From contig CM043970.1 of the NCBI GenBank assembly GCA_014529385.2, positions 68,406,567-68,470,566 on the forward strand: 64,000 bases of DNA, read 5' to 3'. How positions within the stretch are numbered: the stretch's first letter is position 1; each line of letters begins with the position of its first letter. The notes beneath the pieces were generated by a model. The model ran no database searches, was not told where the DNA came from, and saw only the letters and a list, made by a program, of their open reading frames with translations. Made by a program: the position numbers and the translations under genes. Source of the stretch: Adiantum capillus-veneris (Eukaryota > Streptophyta > Polypodiopsida > Polypodiales > Pteridaceae). Below, in pieces: positions 30,977-42,892 of this stretch.

Positions 30977-33656
30977 TGCGACTAGAATTGAACCGGCGGC
31001 TCAACTCTTTTTGCACCACAACTTCTGGGATTCCCTACCAGAAGCAACGGAGGAAGGGGAAATCACGCAAGCGGCGGTGAACCGCCAGTCGAAGAGCTTT
31101 GAGGAGGCAGCTGAAAGAGTCTCTCGAGATGTTGGTGCGTTCTCCGTAAGGCCTCCCAAGAGGCCAAATAGAGGCTTTAGGCTAGACCCGAGAGCCCGGA
31201 GATCCATCAACCGAAGACGTGAAGCTTGGAAGTCTTTGCGGCATGCAGAGAGTGATTCCTCTAGTGAAGATAGGGCGTGGAGAAAGTTTGTTGAGTGCTG
31301 AAAAGAGGCGCGAGCTGAAACGAAGAGAAGCGAGAGAGGCTCTCAAACGATTCATGCTCAAGAGCGTCGAATTGGCAAGACGCAAGGAGTGGTATGCTTG
31401 GTGGAAGCATATGAAAGCCGTTCTAGGGGGGAGCAGAAAAGGAGGGCCCGCTCAACCCCTAAGAGACCAGAACGGCGAGCTGCAGGCGAACGAAGAGAAG
31501 ATCCGAGACATTTGGAAGGATCATGCTTCTCGCGTCTTCGCCGATCCCTCCGGGCACAACAAGGACCCAGAACACTGGCATAACCATGCTGTGCGACTTT
31601 GGCCTAGAATAGAGGGCATCAATGACTCTATTAGGTGGACCGAAGTTCGGGAGGTATGTCGCAAGATCAAGCGACATAAAGCAGCTGGGATAGATGGCAT
31701 TCCCCCTGAATTTTTCAAGATCCTTATGCAAGATAAGGAAACTAGATCGGATCGATTTAAACCAAATACAGACATGGGAAGAGCAGTCTTCAAACTGCTA
31801 TGTACTTGGTTTGATTGAGGGAAGTTGCCGGAGGCATCATCTACCTCGGTAGTGGTGTATATCCCGAAGAAGGGTGATCTTTCTAATCCGGACAACTACA
31901 GAGGGATATCTCTTATTCCAATCTCTCTGAAGCTCTTGACCTCACTCGTGATCAATAGGATCTCAGTGAAACTTGAGGAAAGAAACTTCTTCTTGCGTGG
32001 TCAAGCCGGATTTCGGACTCAGGAGGAGTGTGTGGCACAAGTGATTGCCTTGAAGGAGATTGTGCTCAGAAGGAAGGTTGTTAAGAAACCGACGTTTGCG
32101 GCATATATTGACTTTGAAAGGCATACGATACAATTCCACACGAGGCGCTCTTTTTAAAGATGGAAGCCATAGGGATTGGAGGTCGTTGCTTGAATTTCTT
32201 TCGAGCCTTGTACCAATCTTCCAAGGTCAGAGTGCGGGTGGGAGCGAAGTTGAGTGAGGAGGTCCAAATCGCCCGTGGCGTGCGTCAAGGGTGTCCCGCG
32301 TCGCCTACTCTCTTTAATATATTCATTAATGACATCCTGGATGAGAGTGCGACTGACCTTGGGGTGGCTATTCCAGGCCTACTCCTGAAGATCCAGGGCC
32401 TGCTTTTTGCAGATAATTTAGTTTTATTTACGGAGTCTAAGGAGTTGCAGGCTAGTTTAGATAGATTGCATAGTTGGGCGGAGAAGTGGGGGATGAAGTT
32501 CGGCATAAAGAAATGCGAGGCGATCGTGTTCAACGGGGACCTTGAGGAACTTATTGCCTTCAAGCCTCACATCGGACCTGAGGAGATTCAGGTAGCTTCG
32601 GAGTATAGATACTTGGGCATATTAATAGACAGTGAAGTCTCGATCGATACTATCCTTAAAGATAGGATTGAAAGTGCACGTAAGTCTCTGTATGCCCATA
32701 AACATCTTCTGTGCTCTAAGAAAATTCCGATGTGGTCAAGGTTGGCCTTTCTCAAGGCGTGCGTCTTCCTAGTGGCGACTTATGGAGCGGAGATTATGGG
32801 TTCACATGACATGAGGAAGTTGAACCCATTAGAGACGCTTATAGCAACTGGAATGAGGTGGGTAGTCGGTAAGGCCGCGAAGTCGAGTTCTGTGGCAGCA
32901 GCAACTCTTCACCTGGAGTTAGGGCTCCCCCCCGTACCAGCTTACTGTGCAGGACAGAGGGTACGAGCTTTTACCAAATACGCAGGTCTAAAGACTTGGA
33001 TTGCAGATTTGGTTAACAATATAGCAGACTGGAACCAATTCAAGAAGTGGACTTGGTGTAAAAGGACAAAGTTTTGGGGGGAGAGGTATATCAACGGCGC
33101 TTCTGTTGAAACCGCAAGACAGGAGAGCTGGAAGCTTTGGGAACACTCACATCAATGTGTCTCCCTTGATCCTTATATCGAGAGGAAGTATGAGGACATG
33201 CGTGGATACCTCTTTAGGCAGAGCATTGGGAAGAACCCCGGTGGGATGGAGGAGAAAGTCTTGTTACTAGCAAGAGTGGATGGCTTAATGCTTAAGGATA
33301 AGATTGAACGGGCACAGTCGAGGACTTGCCCGTTGTGCGGAATGGAAGAAGGTTCAAGGTCACTTACGCACCTGTTGGTACAGTGCCCTGAGCTGGACAA
33401 TCTCAGAAGCTCAATACGACCCTGTTTGGAACATGCTAGACGGCTGTTAAACAATCCTAGCGGTGAAGATACCGAAGTGTTACTCCGGGGAGGGGAGATT
33501 AGCGGAAAGCGATTGCCAGGTTGGGTTGTCCCTCGTGGGGCCCATAATGGTCGTCGTGGACCGCAGCTGAGGAGTGCCTATGTGGATAACGTTGCAGCAT
33601 TCCTCTGCGGGGCCATACCGCGATACTACAATGCTCTGGCCCATGAGGGTGTTTGA
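30963..33656 (+). pseudogene. Second LINE type: reverse transcriptase and CCHC-like finger, lightly damaged
   Basis: Continuation of the element. RT blocks: AAGIDGIPPEFFK (31680), DNYRGISLIP (31890), AYIDFE (32102), RQGCPASPTLFN (32284) and LLFADNLVLF (32400), where the YADD box reads FADN, so the second catalytic Asp is Asn. C-terminal finger: CPLCG ... THLLVQC (33328-33385). Damage is limited: frameshifts near 30960 and 31300, TGA at 31816 (next codons in frame), and one lost base near 32120. From 32160 to the stop at 33656 the frame is open for 498 residues. Confidence 0.85.
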
Positions 33657-34330
33657 AGCTCGTAGGGCTTGTAGTTATTGCGTACGGTGCGGTCTCGCCT
33701 AACATGGTCCTAGGGCTTTCCGAGCGGGCCTTGTTGACCATGGTTGGCCGGATCGGGATGCCTCCCTTTAGCCGATGCCCACTTTGGGTATGGCAGTCCT
33801 ACCGGACATCCGCTGGACGGGGGCCTTTTTCTACCACGCGAAAATCCTGGAGTACCTGGGCAGGATTCAACACGGTCTGTGAGTTACAAGGGTCTGTCCC
33901 TCTCTCTCAGCCTTGGTCCTTAAATGCATCACTGAATTCGTTTGGTGATTTCTCGACGTTACCCTCGGGTGGCGTGACTAACAAGGGAACATGGACTGAC
34001 TAACATGGCATGAAAAGACTTTTTACTCCCCCGAGGGGGAAACCTGCCTCCATTCCCCGTTGACATGCCACGATACGGCATGGAGGCCCTTTTCCCCTTG
34101 TCGGCAAGTCCGCATGATAACTTGTCTTTGACTCGTTTGCGTGCACGCGAAGCAAAGGCAGTTCCTTGTGGCTTGCCGGCTCTAGCCCAAAAAAGTAAAA
34201 CGTAAAAAGCAAAAATGTACAGCTCTAGCATTCATGTAACATGTACTTGGTTTGAGCTCACTTTAAATACCATGTACATCATTTGTTTCAAAAGCCATTG
34301 TCACACTGACAATCCATGTAGCTTTGAAAC
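33657..34330. other. LINE 3' UTR and gypsy 3' flank, no gene seen
   Basis: About 33657-34010 looks like the 3' UTR of the second LINE (mixed composition, no poly-A tail recognised). 34010-34330 lies next to the chromodomain end of the reversed gypsy and is probably its 3' UTR. No LTR border was recognised between them. Confidence 0.35.
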
Positions 34331-34612
34331 TCAAGGGGTCAAGGTAGGTTGCAAATCAAAGGCTTCAAGGTAAAGTGATAACAGAGTTGGTGACTCTGGA
34401 AGTTCACCTTCTTCCATCCACTTAGCATCCATTGGTGGATAGTTTCTGAACTTTACCAAGTAACGCCTAGCAACCTTGCCTTTCACTTTTCTTTCTTTAT
34501 GTGCCAAAATCTGTTCCGGGACCAAGATCTCGCCAAGTTGCTCGACTTCCGGCTGATCTTCAGCTGGCATATCCTCTGGCACATCACCCACATAGGGAGC
34601 AACTCGGCTAAC
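34331..34612 (-). pseudogene. Gypsy chromodomain-like C-terminus
   Basis: The minus strand encodes VGDVPEDMPAED, then VPEQILAHKERKVKGKVARR and YLVKFRNYPPMDAKWMEE, the usual chromodomain-like end of plant chromovirus integrases, which directs insertion to particular chromatin. It stops at 34331. The plus-strand element G2 has the equivalent at 46505-46695. It is separated from its integrase (37680-38900) by the Gag-like ORF and a copia fragment. Confidence 0.7.
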
Positions 34613-36345
34613 ATTATTATACAGGTGACTGGGGTAGATAGAATATCTACTAGCCCCTTTGAATCGATGGCCTTGTTGGGAGACAGTCTCTGTGATGGGA
34701 CTGCAACCACATCTGACTTGGTCTCGTACTCTCCCATGTAGGACGGTAGTGTTCTTAGCGAATGGGGTTGACTATCCATAGATTGTACAGATCCTTTGTC
34801 GCCCCAATACGATCGCACGTCTAGATTTATTTGAGATCCAGTCTCAAATTCCTCTATTGGTGGCAGTAATACTCCTCGTTCATCATCAGTCTTGTCTACT
34901 TGTCTTTTTAGGTCATCGGCTTCATTGGCCTCTCTGACTTGTTTCCACAATTCGTCAAGACCATCTATCTCTTTACAATCCTCAGGTATAGCTTGGTGAA
35001 ATCCCTCGGAAGAGTTATCTGTGGTATTCAGTACTATCCTTGGTTCTAATGCTGGGTCTTTGAGGTTTGGTTTGTGCTCATGACTAGAATCTGGCTCTTT
35101 TAGTTCCTGGTTCGGTGGGATTACTTGTGTAGGCATGACACGGATCACGTCCTCAGGTTTTGCAACTAGTGGTTCTAGTAAAGCTTGGGCTGTTTGAATC
35201 ATTTTCTGGCACATTTCAAACCTTTGCTTTTGTAGTTCCGCATCGGGATATGTCATCCACCTCTGTTCTTGGGTTTGGTTGTTTTTTAGCCTCACATTAT
35301 AGGCTTTCAAGAGGGCATCTAATGTCTCATTAACCTTCTCTGCCAACACAAATTCTCCTGAACTAGCACTTCTCGGTTTCTCATCCGTGGATGGTTCTTC
35401 TAGAGGTTTAACCATCTGTGTAAGAGAAGGTGCCTCCTTTTCCTCATGTTGTTTTATCTTCTCCTCAGCTTCGGTAAGCTTCTCAGCTAGGGATTTTTGC
35501 TCTCGTTCGTTGCGTGCTTTCATCCTAGTCTTTCTAGCTTTCCAACTATTTCGTTTGCTCTTGGTTTTCTGACTAGGTGCATCTGTCTTTGGTCCATCAT
35601 ATGTCTTTGGACTCATGTCACTTTCCGTGTTCTTTGTCTCTGGATTCTCATCAGCTTTCTTTTGAGCTTGTGCTCTCGTAACTACTTGAACTGGTACAAC
35701 ATTTTCATTTTCTGAGCTACTAGGTAGCTGAACAATCCTTGATACATTTGTCGTGATTTTCCTGATTTGGTTTGGTTTTTTCAGGCAATCGGGGATTAAG
35801 TGAGTGATGCCACACTCAAGACAATAGGCATTTACTTCAATGATCTCCGTATGAGGACATTGTTTGACCAAGTGGTTGTCACGACTTTTGTGACAATCTG
35901 TCTCTGGTTGAGGAGATCCTTTTAGCATTTCCTCTTGGCTATAAGCAAGCTTTGACCTAGATAAGCCGCTATTTGCAATGAATCGCAATGTCCTTTCGTC
36001 CATTTCATACCTTCTTTCTCTCGACTGAAACCTAGGAGGTGGAGGTTGTACCGGCCTCACCACTCCATGTGTTTCTCTCACATTTTGTTGCTCCGAAGGG
36101 TAGTACTTACTTTGGTTGCTATACCACATTGCAGTTGGTACTGGCGTTGGTTTATTTGATGCTTCCATCATTGGCATGTATCTCATGTCTACCTGCATTC
36201 TAGCACCTGGCAGCGGAGGTTGTTGTCCTAAGACAAGCTGTGGCCTTAAAACTCCTACTGGTCCTGGCGCATTCCCCGTAATGTATCTAGATGGAGTAGG
36301 TGCTTCTGGAACAGGTTGTACATTCCTCTCCCTAGCATTTTCCAT
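34483..36345 (-). CDS. 620-residue Gag-like protein with zinc-knuckle pair
   Basis: Uninterrupted from ATG 36345. A Pro-rich N-terminus is followed by a knuckle region around residues 150-190 (HLVKQC, then CLECGITHLIPDC, close to C-x2-C-x3-H-x4-C). Then come VPVQVVTRAQAQKK, a Lys/Arg/Glu coiled-coil stretch (KARKTRMKARNEREQKSLAE) and an acidic tail. Knuckles followed by a VVTRAQ motif recall Gag proteins of plant LTR elements; this is recognition by pattern, not a confirmed match. No protease or RT follows. The last about 45 codons overlap the chromodomain in another frame, so the native C-terminus is probably replaced. Being intact among ruined neighbours is notable. Confidence 0.55.
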   Translation of the reverse strand: MENARERNVQPVPEAPTPSRYITGNAPGPVGVLRPQLVLGQQPPLPGARMQVDMRYMPMMEASNKPTPVPTAMWYSNQSKYYPSEQQNVRETHGVVRPVQPPPPRFQSRERRYEMDERTLRFIANSGLSRSKLAYSQEEMLKGSPQPETDCHKSRDNHLVKQCPHTEIIEVNAYCLECGITHLIPDCLKKPNQIRKITTNVSRIVQLPSSSENENVVPVQVVTRAQAQKKADENPETKNTESDMSPKTYDGPKTDAPSQKTKSKRNSWKARKTRMKARNEREQKSLAEKLTEAEEKIKQHEEKEAPSLTQMVKPLEEPSTDEKPRSASSGEFVLAEKVNETLDALLKAYNVRLKNNQTQEQRWMTYPDAELQKQRFEMCQKMIQTAQALLEPLVAKPEDVIRVMPTQVIPPNQELKEPDSSHEHKPNLKDPALEPRIVLNTTDNSSEGFHQAIPEDCKEIDGLDELWKQVREANEADDLKRQVDKTDDERGVLLPPIEEFETGSQINLDVRSYWGDKGSVQSMDSQPHSLRTLPSYMGEYETKSDVVAVPSQRLSPNKAIDSKGLVDILSTPVTCIIMLAELLPMWVMCQRICQLKISRKSSNLARSWSRNRFWHIKKEK

Positions 36346-36382
36346 GCTATAATAGCACTCTTCCTCCGTATGGTTCGTCCAT

Positions 36383-37665
36383 TTGGCATTCCCTTACGGT
36401 GACTTAGAAGAGGAAATTTACATGCTTCAACCAAAGAGGTATGAAGTAAAAGGTAAGGAGAAAATGGTTTGTAGATTAAAGAAGAGCTTGTATGGTTTAA
36501 AGCAAGCATCAAGACAATGGTACTTGAAGTTTGATCGATGGATGTTGGATCATGGATTCACAGATGCAACTCAAATCACTGCATCTACACAAAGAATTTG
36601 GGAGATGGGAAGTTCATTATCTTAACGTTGTATGTTGATGACATGCTGATTGCAAGTGCTAACATGCAGGACATCAAAGACTTAAAGAGGAGCTGTCTAA
36701 ATCTTTTTCAATGAAAGATTTAGGTGCTGCAAAGAGGATACTTGATATGAAGATATCAAGGGACAGGACGAAGAAGACAATAAATCTATCTCAAGAGGAT
36801 TATATCAAGAAGGTATTAGAAAGGTTTGCAATGCAAAATGCAAAAATGGTTTCTACACCTTTGGATGGTCACTTTAAACTAACCAAGGATATGTGTCCAA
36901 AGACACAAGAAGAGATAGCCTATATGTCTAAAGTTCCATATGCTGTAGTGGTAGGTTCTCTTATGTATGCTATGGTCTAAACAAGGCCAGGCATTACACA
37001 TGCAATGGGAGTTGTAAGTAGGTTCATGGACAACCCAGGTAAAGAGCACTGGCAAGCTGTGAAGTAGATACTTAGGTGTCGAAAAGGGACAACAACAAAT
37101 GCTTTGTATTTTTGAGGAACTGATATTTTTTTAGAAGGGTTTGCTGATGCAGATATGGCAAGTGACAAAAATACTTGAAGGAGCACTACTGGCTATGTCT
37201 TCACGATTGGAGGCACAGCAGTAAGCTGGGCTTCAAAGATGTAGAAAGTGGTCTCACTTGCTACCATGGAAGCAAAGTATGTAGCAATGACGGAGGCAAG
37301 CAAAGAAATTCTGTGTCTTCACAGATTCTTAGAAGAGCTTGGATTCAAACAAGACAATTGTGTCTTGTACAATGATAGCCAAAGCGCTATCCATCTTGCA
37401 ATGAACTCGGTCTTTCATTCAAGGACAAAGCACATTGAGGTGAGATATCACTTCATACGCACTCTTTTGAAAGAGGGACAACTAAAGTTAGAAAAGGTGC
37501 ATACAAGTGAAAATCCTGCAGACATGTTTACAAAGGTGGTCAACAAGGAGAAGTTGAGCTTTTGCTCATCTTCAATTGCCATTCAAGGATAAGAAGCCAG
37601 GATGGGAAGCAGTCACATGTTTTGTTTGCAGATCAGTCTCCAAGTGGGAGATTGTTAAGTATGGA
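36383..37665 (+). pseudogene. Ty1/copia RT-RNase H fragment with polypurine tract
   Basis: The plus strand gives the copia RT (LKKSLYGLKQASRQWY, then YVDDMLIASAN at 36630), the post-RT segment (SLMYAMV, then TRPGITHAMGVVSRFM) and RNase H (SLATMEAKYVAMTEA, NDSQSAIHLAMN, HSRTKHIEVRYHFI, ENPADMFTK). Stops lie at 36978, 37065, 37112 and elsewhere. At 37641 there is the classic copia tract AAGTGGGAGAT followed by TGTTAAG, the first bases of a 3' LTR, which is cut after about 12 bp. It sits in the reversed gypsy directly after HNVFHVSLL. Confidence 0.85.
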
Positions 37666-37667
37666 GC

Positions 37668-39348
37668 CTGATTTACCCCTTGTGAGAAGACTCACATGAA
37701 ACACATTGTGAATCTTCCAACTGTCAGGCAATTTCAGCCTATATGCAACATCACTGATTATGTCGCACACTTGAAAAGGCCCATAGTAACGCATGCTGAG
37801 CTTTGGAAACAGTCTTTCCTTGACCTTCATCTTCTTTAACCTTGCCTTTTCAAAGTGTAGAAGCACCCAATCACCAAGTGAAAATACCACTTCACGACGG
37901 TGACGGTCAGCTGCTTTCTTTTGCTTTGCCTGAGTCTTTTCTAAGGCCACTTTGACCTTCTTGTACATTTCATCCATGTCCTTAACATACTTATCTACTT
38001 CAAATATCTTGTACTTTGTATGCAGTATGGGAGGAACTTTCTTGCCATCCTCAACTATCTCAAAAGGTGCCTTGCCAGGTGATGAATGCACTGTATTATT
38101 GTATGTATACTCCACCAATGGCAATTATTGCTCCCACTTTCCTTTATGCTCTGACACATAGCACTTCAGCAGATCTAGGACAGTAGAATTTGCCTCTTCT
38201 GATTGCCCATCTGTTTGAGGATGAAATGACGAAGAGAATTTGAGCGTGGTGTCCATATTCTCAAACAAGCCTCTCCAGAACAAACTTGTCATGCGTAGAT
38301 CACGGTCGCTAACAATCGATTGTGGCATGCCATGATACTTGAAAATATTGCTCATAAACAAGTGTGCCATCTGATCTGGCTTTATCTTCTTCCTGATAGG
38401 AATAAAATGAGTCTGCTTGCTAAATCTGCAAATGATGGTCCAAATACTATCGTTTCCTGTCTGCGTTCTCGGAAGATCAAAGATAAAATCCATAGCAATA
38501 CTTTCCCATGGTTTATCTGGAATAGGTAGTGGTTGCAATAACCCTGGTGCCTTTTGCCTGTCAAACTTGACCTTCTGGCATATTAGGCATTCTCGCAAAA
38601 AGGCATCCACATCTCTTCTCAATGTAGGCCAATAGAAGAATGTATCATCCGCTTTAACTGTAGTATCGATACCACGATGCCCTGCATACGGTGGGACATG
38701 ACTCTCCTCCATAACTTTGCGTCGCAATGGCTTTGTGACACACAATCTTCCATGCATCATCATGAACCCATCTTTGAGAAGATAGTGTTCATGACGTTGT
38801 CCATCCATTAGCTGCTCGAAGACCCTTGCAAAATCTTCATCATTTGCATATTGTTTCCTTATATCATCAAGTTCATGATGATAAGGAATTGACACAGCTG
38901 AAATTTGTGGCTTCCTTGACAAGGCATCAGCCACAACGTTCTTCTTGCCTTCCACATGCACAATCTGAAAGTGGAACATGGACAAGATATTTGCCCATCG
39001 CATATGCTTCTCAGATAACTTTGCCTGTGTCAAGAAGTATCGCAAGGTCTGATGGTCCGTTTGGACAACAAAGTCTGCACCTAGCAGGTAGTGTTTCCAA
39101 CTTACGAGCGCATGGATCACGGCCTGTAGTTCTTTTTCGTAGACTTGCATAGTCTTTTCTGGCCCTTGCAAGATTCTACTCTCATAGGCTACTACCCTGC
39201 CATCTTGCATTAGCACTGCACCAATGCTACTACCGCAGGCGTCACACTGGACCACAAATGACTTCCTAAGATCTGGCAACACAATGACTGGATCTGAAGT
39301 AATCTTTTCCTTTAAGAGATTAAAAGCTGAAATCTCTTCTGTGTCCAT
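37668..39348 (-). pseudogene. Gypsy G3 RNase H and integrase
   Basis: Minus-strand order: RNase H (FVVQCDACGSSIGAVLMQDG, DFVVQTDHQTLRYFL), integrase zinc finger (HVPPYAGHRGIDTT to CLICQKVKF), core (SIWTIICRFSKQTHFIP; SDRDLRMTSLFW; SFHPQTDGQSEEAN) and C-terminal part (ADRHRREVVFSLGDWVLL, KIHNVFHVSLL). In the core the first catalytic Asp (usually V-D-R) is Cys here. An in-frame TAA at 38125 splits the integrase. Coding sequence ends at the copia fragment. Confidence 0.85.
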
Positions 39349-39352
39349 CTAA

Positions 39353-40229
39353 AGGTGACTGCCTTCTTTTGGAGAGCATGTAAAGGTGAAGCATCTCAAC
39401 GAAATTTCGGATGAACCTTCTGTAATAGGAGCATAGTCCTAAGAAACTTCGGACATCGTGCACCGTCTTCAAATCTGGCCATGACTTGATCGCTTCAACT
39501 CTAGCAGGATCCATTCTGACACCATCCTTTGAGACAATGTGTCCCAGAAAGTGAATCTCTTCCAGAAAAAATTCACTTTTCTTTGATTGATGAGCAACCT
39601 ATGACTACATAGCTCTTTGAACACAATGGCCAAGTGATGCCGATGCTCCTCTTCATTCTTTGAGTAGACTTATCATGTCATCAAAGAATGTACCAACAAA
39701 CTGCTGGTGTGGACGGAAAATTCTGTCCATCGTCCTATTGAACGTAGCAGGACCATTGGTGAGACCAAAGGGCATCACTAAAAATTCGTAAAGGCCAAAC
39801 GTCGTTCTAAAAGCAGTCTTGTGCACATCCTTTGATCTAATGCGGATCTGATGGTACCCACTCTTTAGATCTATCCTGCTAAACATAGCTGCTCCTTCTA
39901 ATTTGTCCATAATATCATCAATTCTAGGTATAGGGAACCTATTCTTGATGGTATTCTTGTTCAGTGCACGGTAGTCGATGCACATACGCCATGAGCCATC
40001 CTTTTTCTGCACCAACAACACTGGAGAACAGAATGGAGATGAACTGGTCTGAATCAGCCCCTTTTCTAACAACTCCTGTACTTGGCCCATTATCTCTTTC
40101 TGCTGAGCCGCACTAACCCTGTACGGAGGCTTATTTGGTGGGCTACTGCCTGGCACCAAATCTATCGCATGGTCCTCGGGTCTCTCTGGCGGTAATTGAG
40201 ACGGTAATGAATCGGAAAAACAGTCACTA
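39353..40229 (-). pseudogene. Gypsy G3 reverse transcriptase
   Basis: RT fingers and palm on the minus strand: [50 protein letters not shown], then the active site VGTFFDDM. The thumb and connection follow in 39320-39560 (SFLGLCSYYRRFIRNF). Breaks occur near 39600-39650 and at 40230. Catalytic Asp residues are present in the surviving parts. Confidence 0.85.
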
Positions 40230-40231
40230 TA

Positions 40232-41620
40232 CTATTGTAAAAACATTGACCTTTCTTTATCTAGCACAGATAAATTTGATTCATCACAATCTGACACTTC
40301 ACGTGCAAAAACCAAGTACGCAAAAAGATGCTTTTTCATTACAGAAGTAATAGCAGAAGCTGATACAGTGGGAATAGACTCCCCTTTAAGCTTTACATCC
40401 AGAATGTGAGTCTTCCCCCTACTCTGTACAGTGATCTTTTTGTTGTAGGCATCCATGATTCCCTGTACACGAAATAACCAAGGAATACCTAACAACACAT
40501 CACATCCGTCCAATGGCATGATGTAAAATTCTTCAGCATCTACATAGGACTGGATATGTAGGCGCAAGTTTCCGATGATGGGTGTCACAGCCTCTGTATG
40601 GCAAGGACATGCCAAACCTGCCTCTGCTATATAACCCATCTCTTTAGGTCTGATTCCCAATTTTGAAGCCAATCCTGGGGAAATGAAGTTGGCTTTGGCA
40701 CCTAGATCAAAGAAGATAAGAACTGTTTGATCCCTGACCTTTCCCCATGCTCTGCAAAGCTCACTTGCATCTGAATTTGTCTTGTCGCCCACCATATCTG
40801 ACACTAGACCAGCCATGGGCTTCTTTCTTTTCCTGTCCTCCTTTTCTTCAGAATCAGCTGGCCTTTTCTTTGTAGGATAATTGTAAGCAATGTGGCCAGA
40901 CTCCTCACAGATGAAGCATTTGTTCTCTGACCTCAGGACCTTTTGCTCTTCCGACTTGCGAAGAAAACGTCTTTTCCTTTTTTTTTTGTCCCTTTTCTGA
41001 TTCAGCCGTAGCTTTGCCTTTCCCTGCATTGGCTAGCTCCTCAGTCCCTTTAGGAACCTCATTGGGAACGTGCTTCTTCGCTGAATTTTTCCTGGCTGTG
41101 ATCCTGCCTTGACGCCAGTATTGAATTCACAATCTTTTCCCTTGAGCAAACCATTGCCAGTGTTTGCTACCTCGATGAGCTGCGTCAAAGTAGTGACTTT
41201 GATCTTTGTGCAGTACTTTCTCAATCCTTTGGGTAGGCCACAACAGTATTTTTCAATCTGTTCTGTCAATGGCACAAACCTATAGGAAGTCACTGGAAGT
41301 AGAGCTTTCCAAAACTTCCGATTGTAGTCATCGGGATTCTTGCAGGTGGCAGCATTAAGCTGGTGCCATTTTGTCATGACATCTGCTTCAAAGTCATCAG
41401 ATACCCATGCTGCTGCAAAAATCTACTTGAAGTAAATCCATGTGGACAGAGCTTGCCCTTGCAGCAATAAAGTTGTCCACCATTGTCCCGCATTCCCTGT
41501 CAAGAAAGTGGTTGCCTTGCAGACCTATGAGGACTCTGTAAAGTTTTCCCCCTGCATAGGCCAAACTGACCAAGGCTCACTTCTATGGGAAAAAGTGATT
41601 TAATTCCGGGGATGGAACCA
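40232..41620 (-). pseudogene. Gypsy G3 gag, zinc knuckle and retropepsin-like domain
   Basis: Gag domain 41600-41033 (GQWWTTLL near 41480, TLTQLIEVA), with a TAG near 41405 and another near 41030, both with coding sequence continuing in the same frame. The knuckle CFICEESGHIAYNYP at 40905-40950 has Tyr in place of the last Cys. A Lys/Arg tract coded by a 10-nt A-run precedes it. The protease region (40740-40440) has FFDLGAKANFISP, with D-L-G where D-S/T-G is standard, and IMPLDGCDVLLGIPW. A clear ORF runs 41029-40232. Confidence 0.8.
41606..41620 (-). other. Primer-binding site of gypsy G3
   Basis: The minus strand reads TGGTTCCATCCCCGG immediately after the LTR end (..CA). Its complement ends in CCA, as a tRNA 3' end should. 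It is not the usual initiator-Met site and I cannot name the tRNA. A second copy lies at 27100-27114. Confidence 0.55.
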
Positions 41621-42892
41621 TGAAACCGGCCTGTACTTTCAAAAAGGGCGGTAGACCTTAGACTTAAACCTTATTTGATTTCACCCATTTAATTTTTCGC
41701 CCACTTTACATGTACTTTCAAGACACAACAAAGGGGAGAGGGATACAGGCTGCTAGATTGCACCTGTATGAGTAGACCGACACCAGATTGGCCCCTAACT
41801 TAGGCGCCCCTTTCGGTATTTCTTTATTGTTTAAAAGAGTGAATAAACACTGTGGTTCCCTACAAGCTGCCCCGCACAAGCTTGGCTGAATTTCAACTGT
41901 TCCGGCCCGATTTCTGCAGCATAACTGTACTAGGACCCTTCACATTCAGTATTCCCACGCATTGAATGACTTTCTCGACGCATACGGGCACTTTGCAAAA
42001 CCTGGCGAGAATCTGCAGCACGCTGAATTCTCTGTTTTCAGCCCCGAAAATGCGCCAGATCACCTGTACAGCGGTTCCCTCACGTCCCCAAACCTCCTTG
42101 GGGTATTAGGGTCCGTTTAGGGCCAAAACCCTAAACCTGCAAAAATACACAGCAGGCTGTAATTTACTGTTTCGGGCTCCGTTTCGCGTGCCGGTTGCAT
42201 CCGTAGCAAGTCCTCGAGCTCCCGCACCTGTAGGGCTACTTGTCCTTTGAATCGGACGAGATTTTTGGCATGAAACCTCTCTGAATTCACCTGTACCTGC
42301 GGGGGATTAGCTGCTAGCTAATCGAGTACCCGTGCAAGAGGCTCTTGCCTCGGCAATCGTGCATGAACCCACACAACTGTACATTGGTCAATTGAAAAGC
42401 CCACTAGAGGGGCATAACATACTGCCATAGGGGGGAGAGAGGGCAGTGCGGTAGCGTGCAGGGCATCACTCCTGGCACCGCACTGTACATAGGTGGGAAA
42501 GGAAGCACTCCATAGCTCTTAACCTGTGACAGGAACTTGCAAAATGAGCCTCCCAGCTATAAATTCAGCACCACTTCTTCTTGCATGAGGAAAGTGCACA
42601 GAAATGTGCCACTTGGCACATTTACAAGCTATTTCCCGTTTCGGGGTTGCCGTTTAAAAATCTCCCGACCGGTTTCCCGGTTGACTTCACGGCAGAGTAA
42701 TAAAATGTTCCCCTTGTCATTCCGGAGGTAATGATGCGGACACATTTTCAGGTCCCAAAATAGCAGTTCCCTAAGTTTTAGGAGATGCTGCCATTGTATC
42801 TTTCTAGGTCATTTGACCCCCTTTGTACACTGCAGCCACACCCATAATTGAAATGTAGCCTCTGTAGCAAAGGATTCCACTTTGGCTATTCA
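41621..42892 (-). mobile_element. Gypsy G3 5' LTR (LTR-A)
   Basis: About 1272 bp. It starts TGAAACCGG on the plus side (the 3' end in element orientation). The outer end, GGCTATTCA, merges with a gag sequence of another gypsy that itself contains GCTATTCAGAGCAC, so the exact border is blurred by microhomology. It contains the shared block (rc of AAAGAAATACCGAAA) near 41800 and repeated AAACCCTAA. Near-identical to LTR-B except at the outer end. Confidence 0.8.

Noticed and set aside
41029-41105. Programmed frameshift at the 10-nt A-run of G3 gag
   Set aside because: Gag and knuckle ORFs of G3 share a frame and are separated by one TAG, so no shift is needed.
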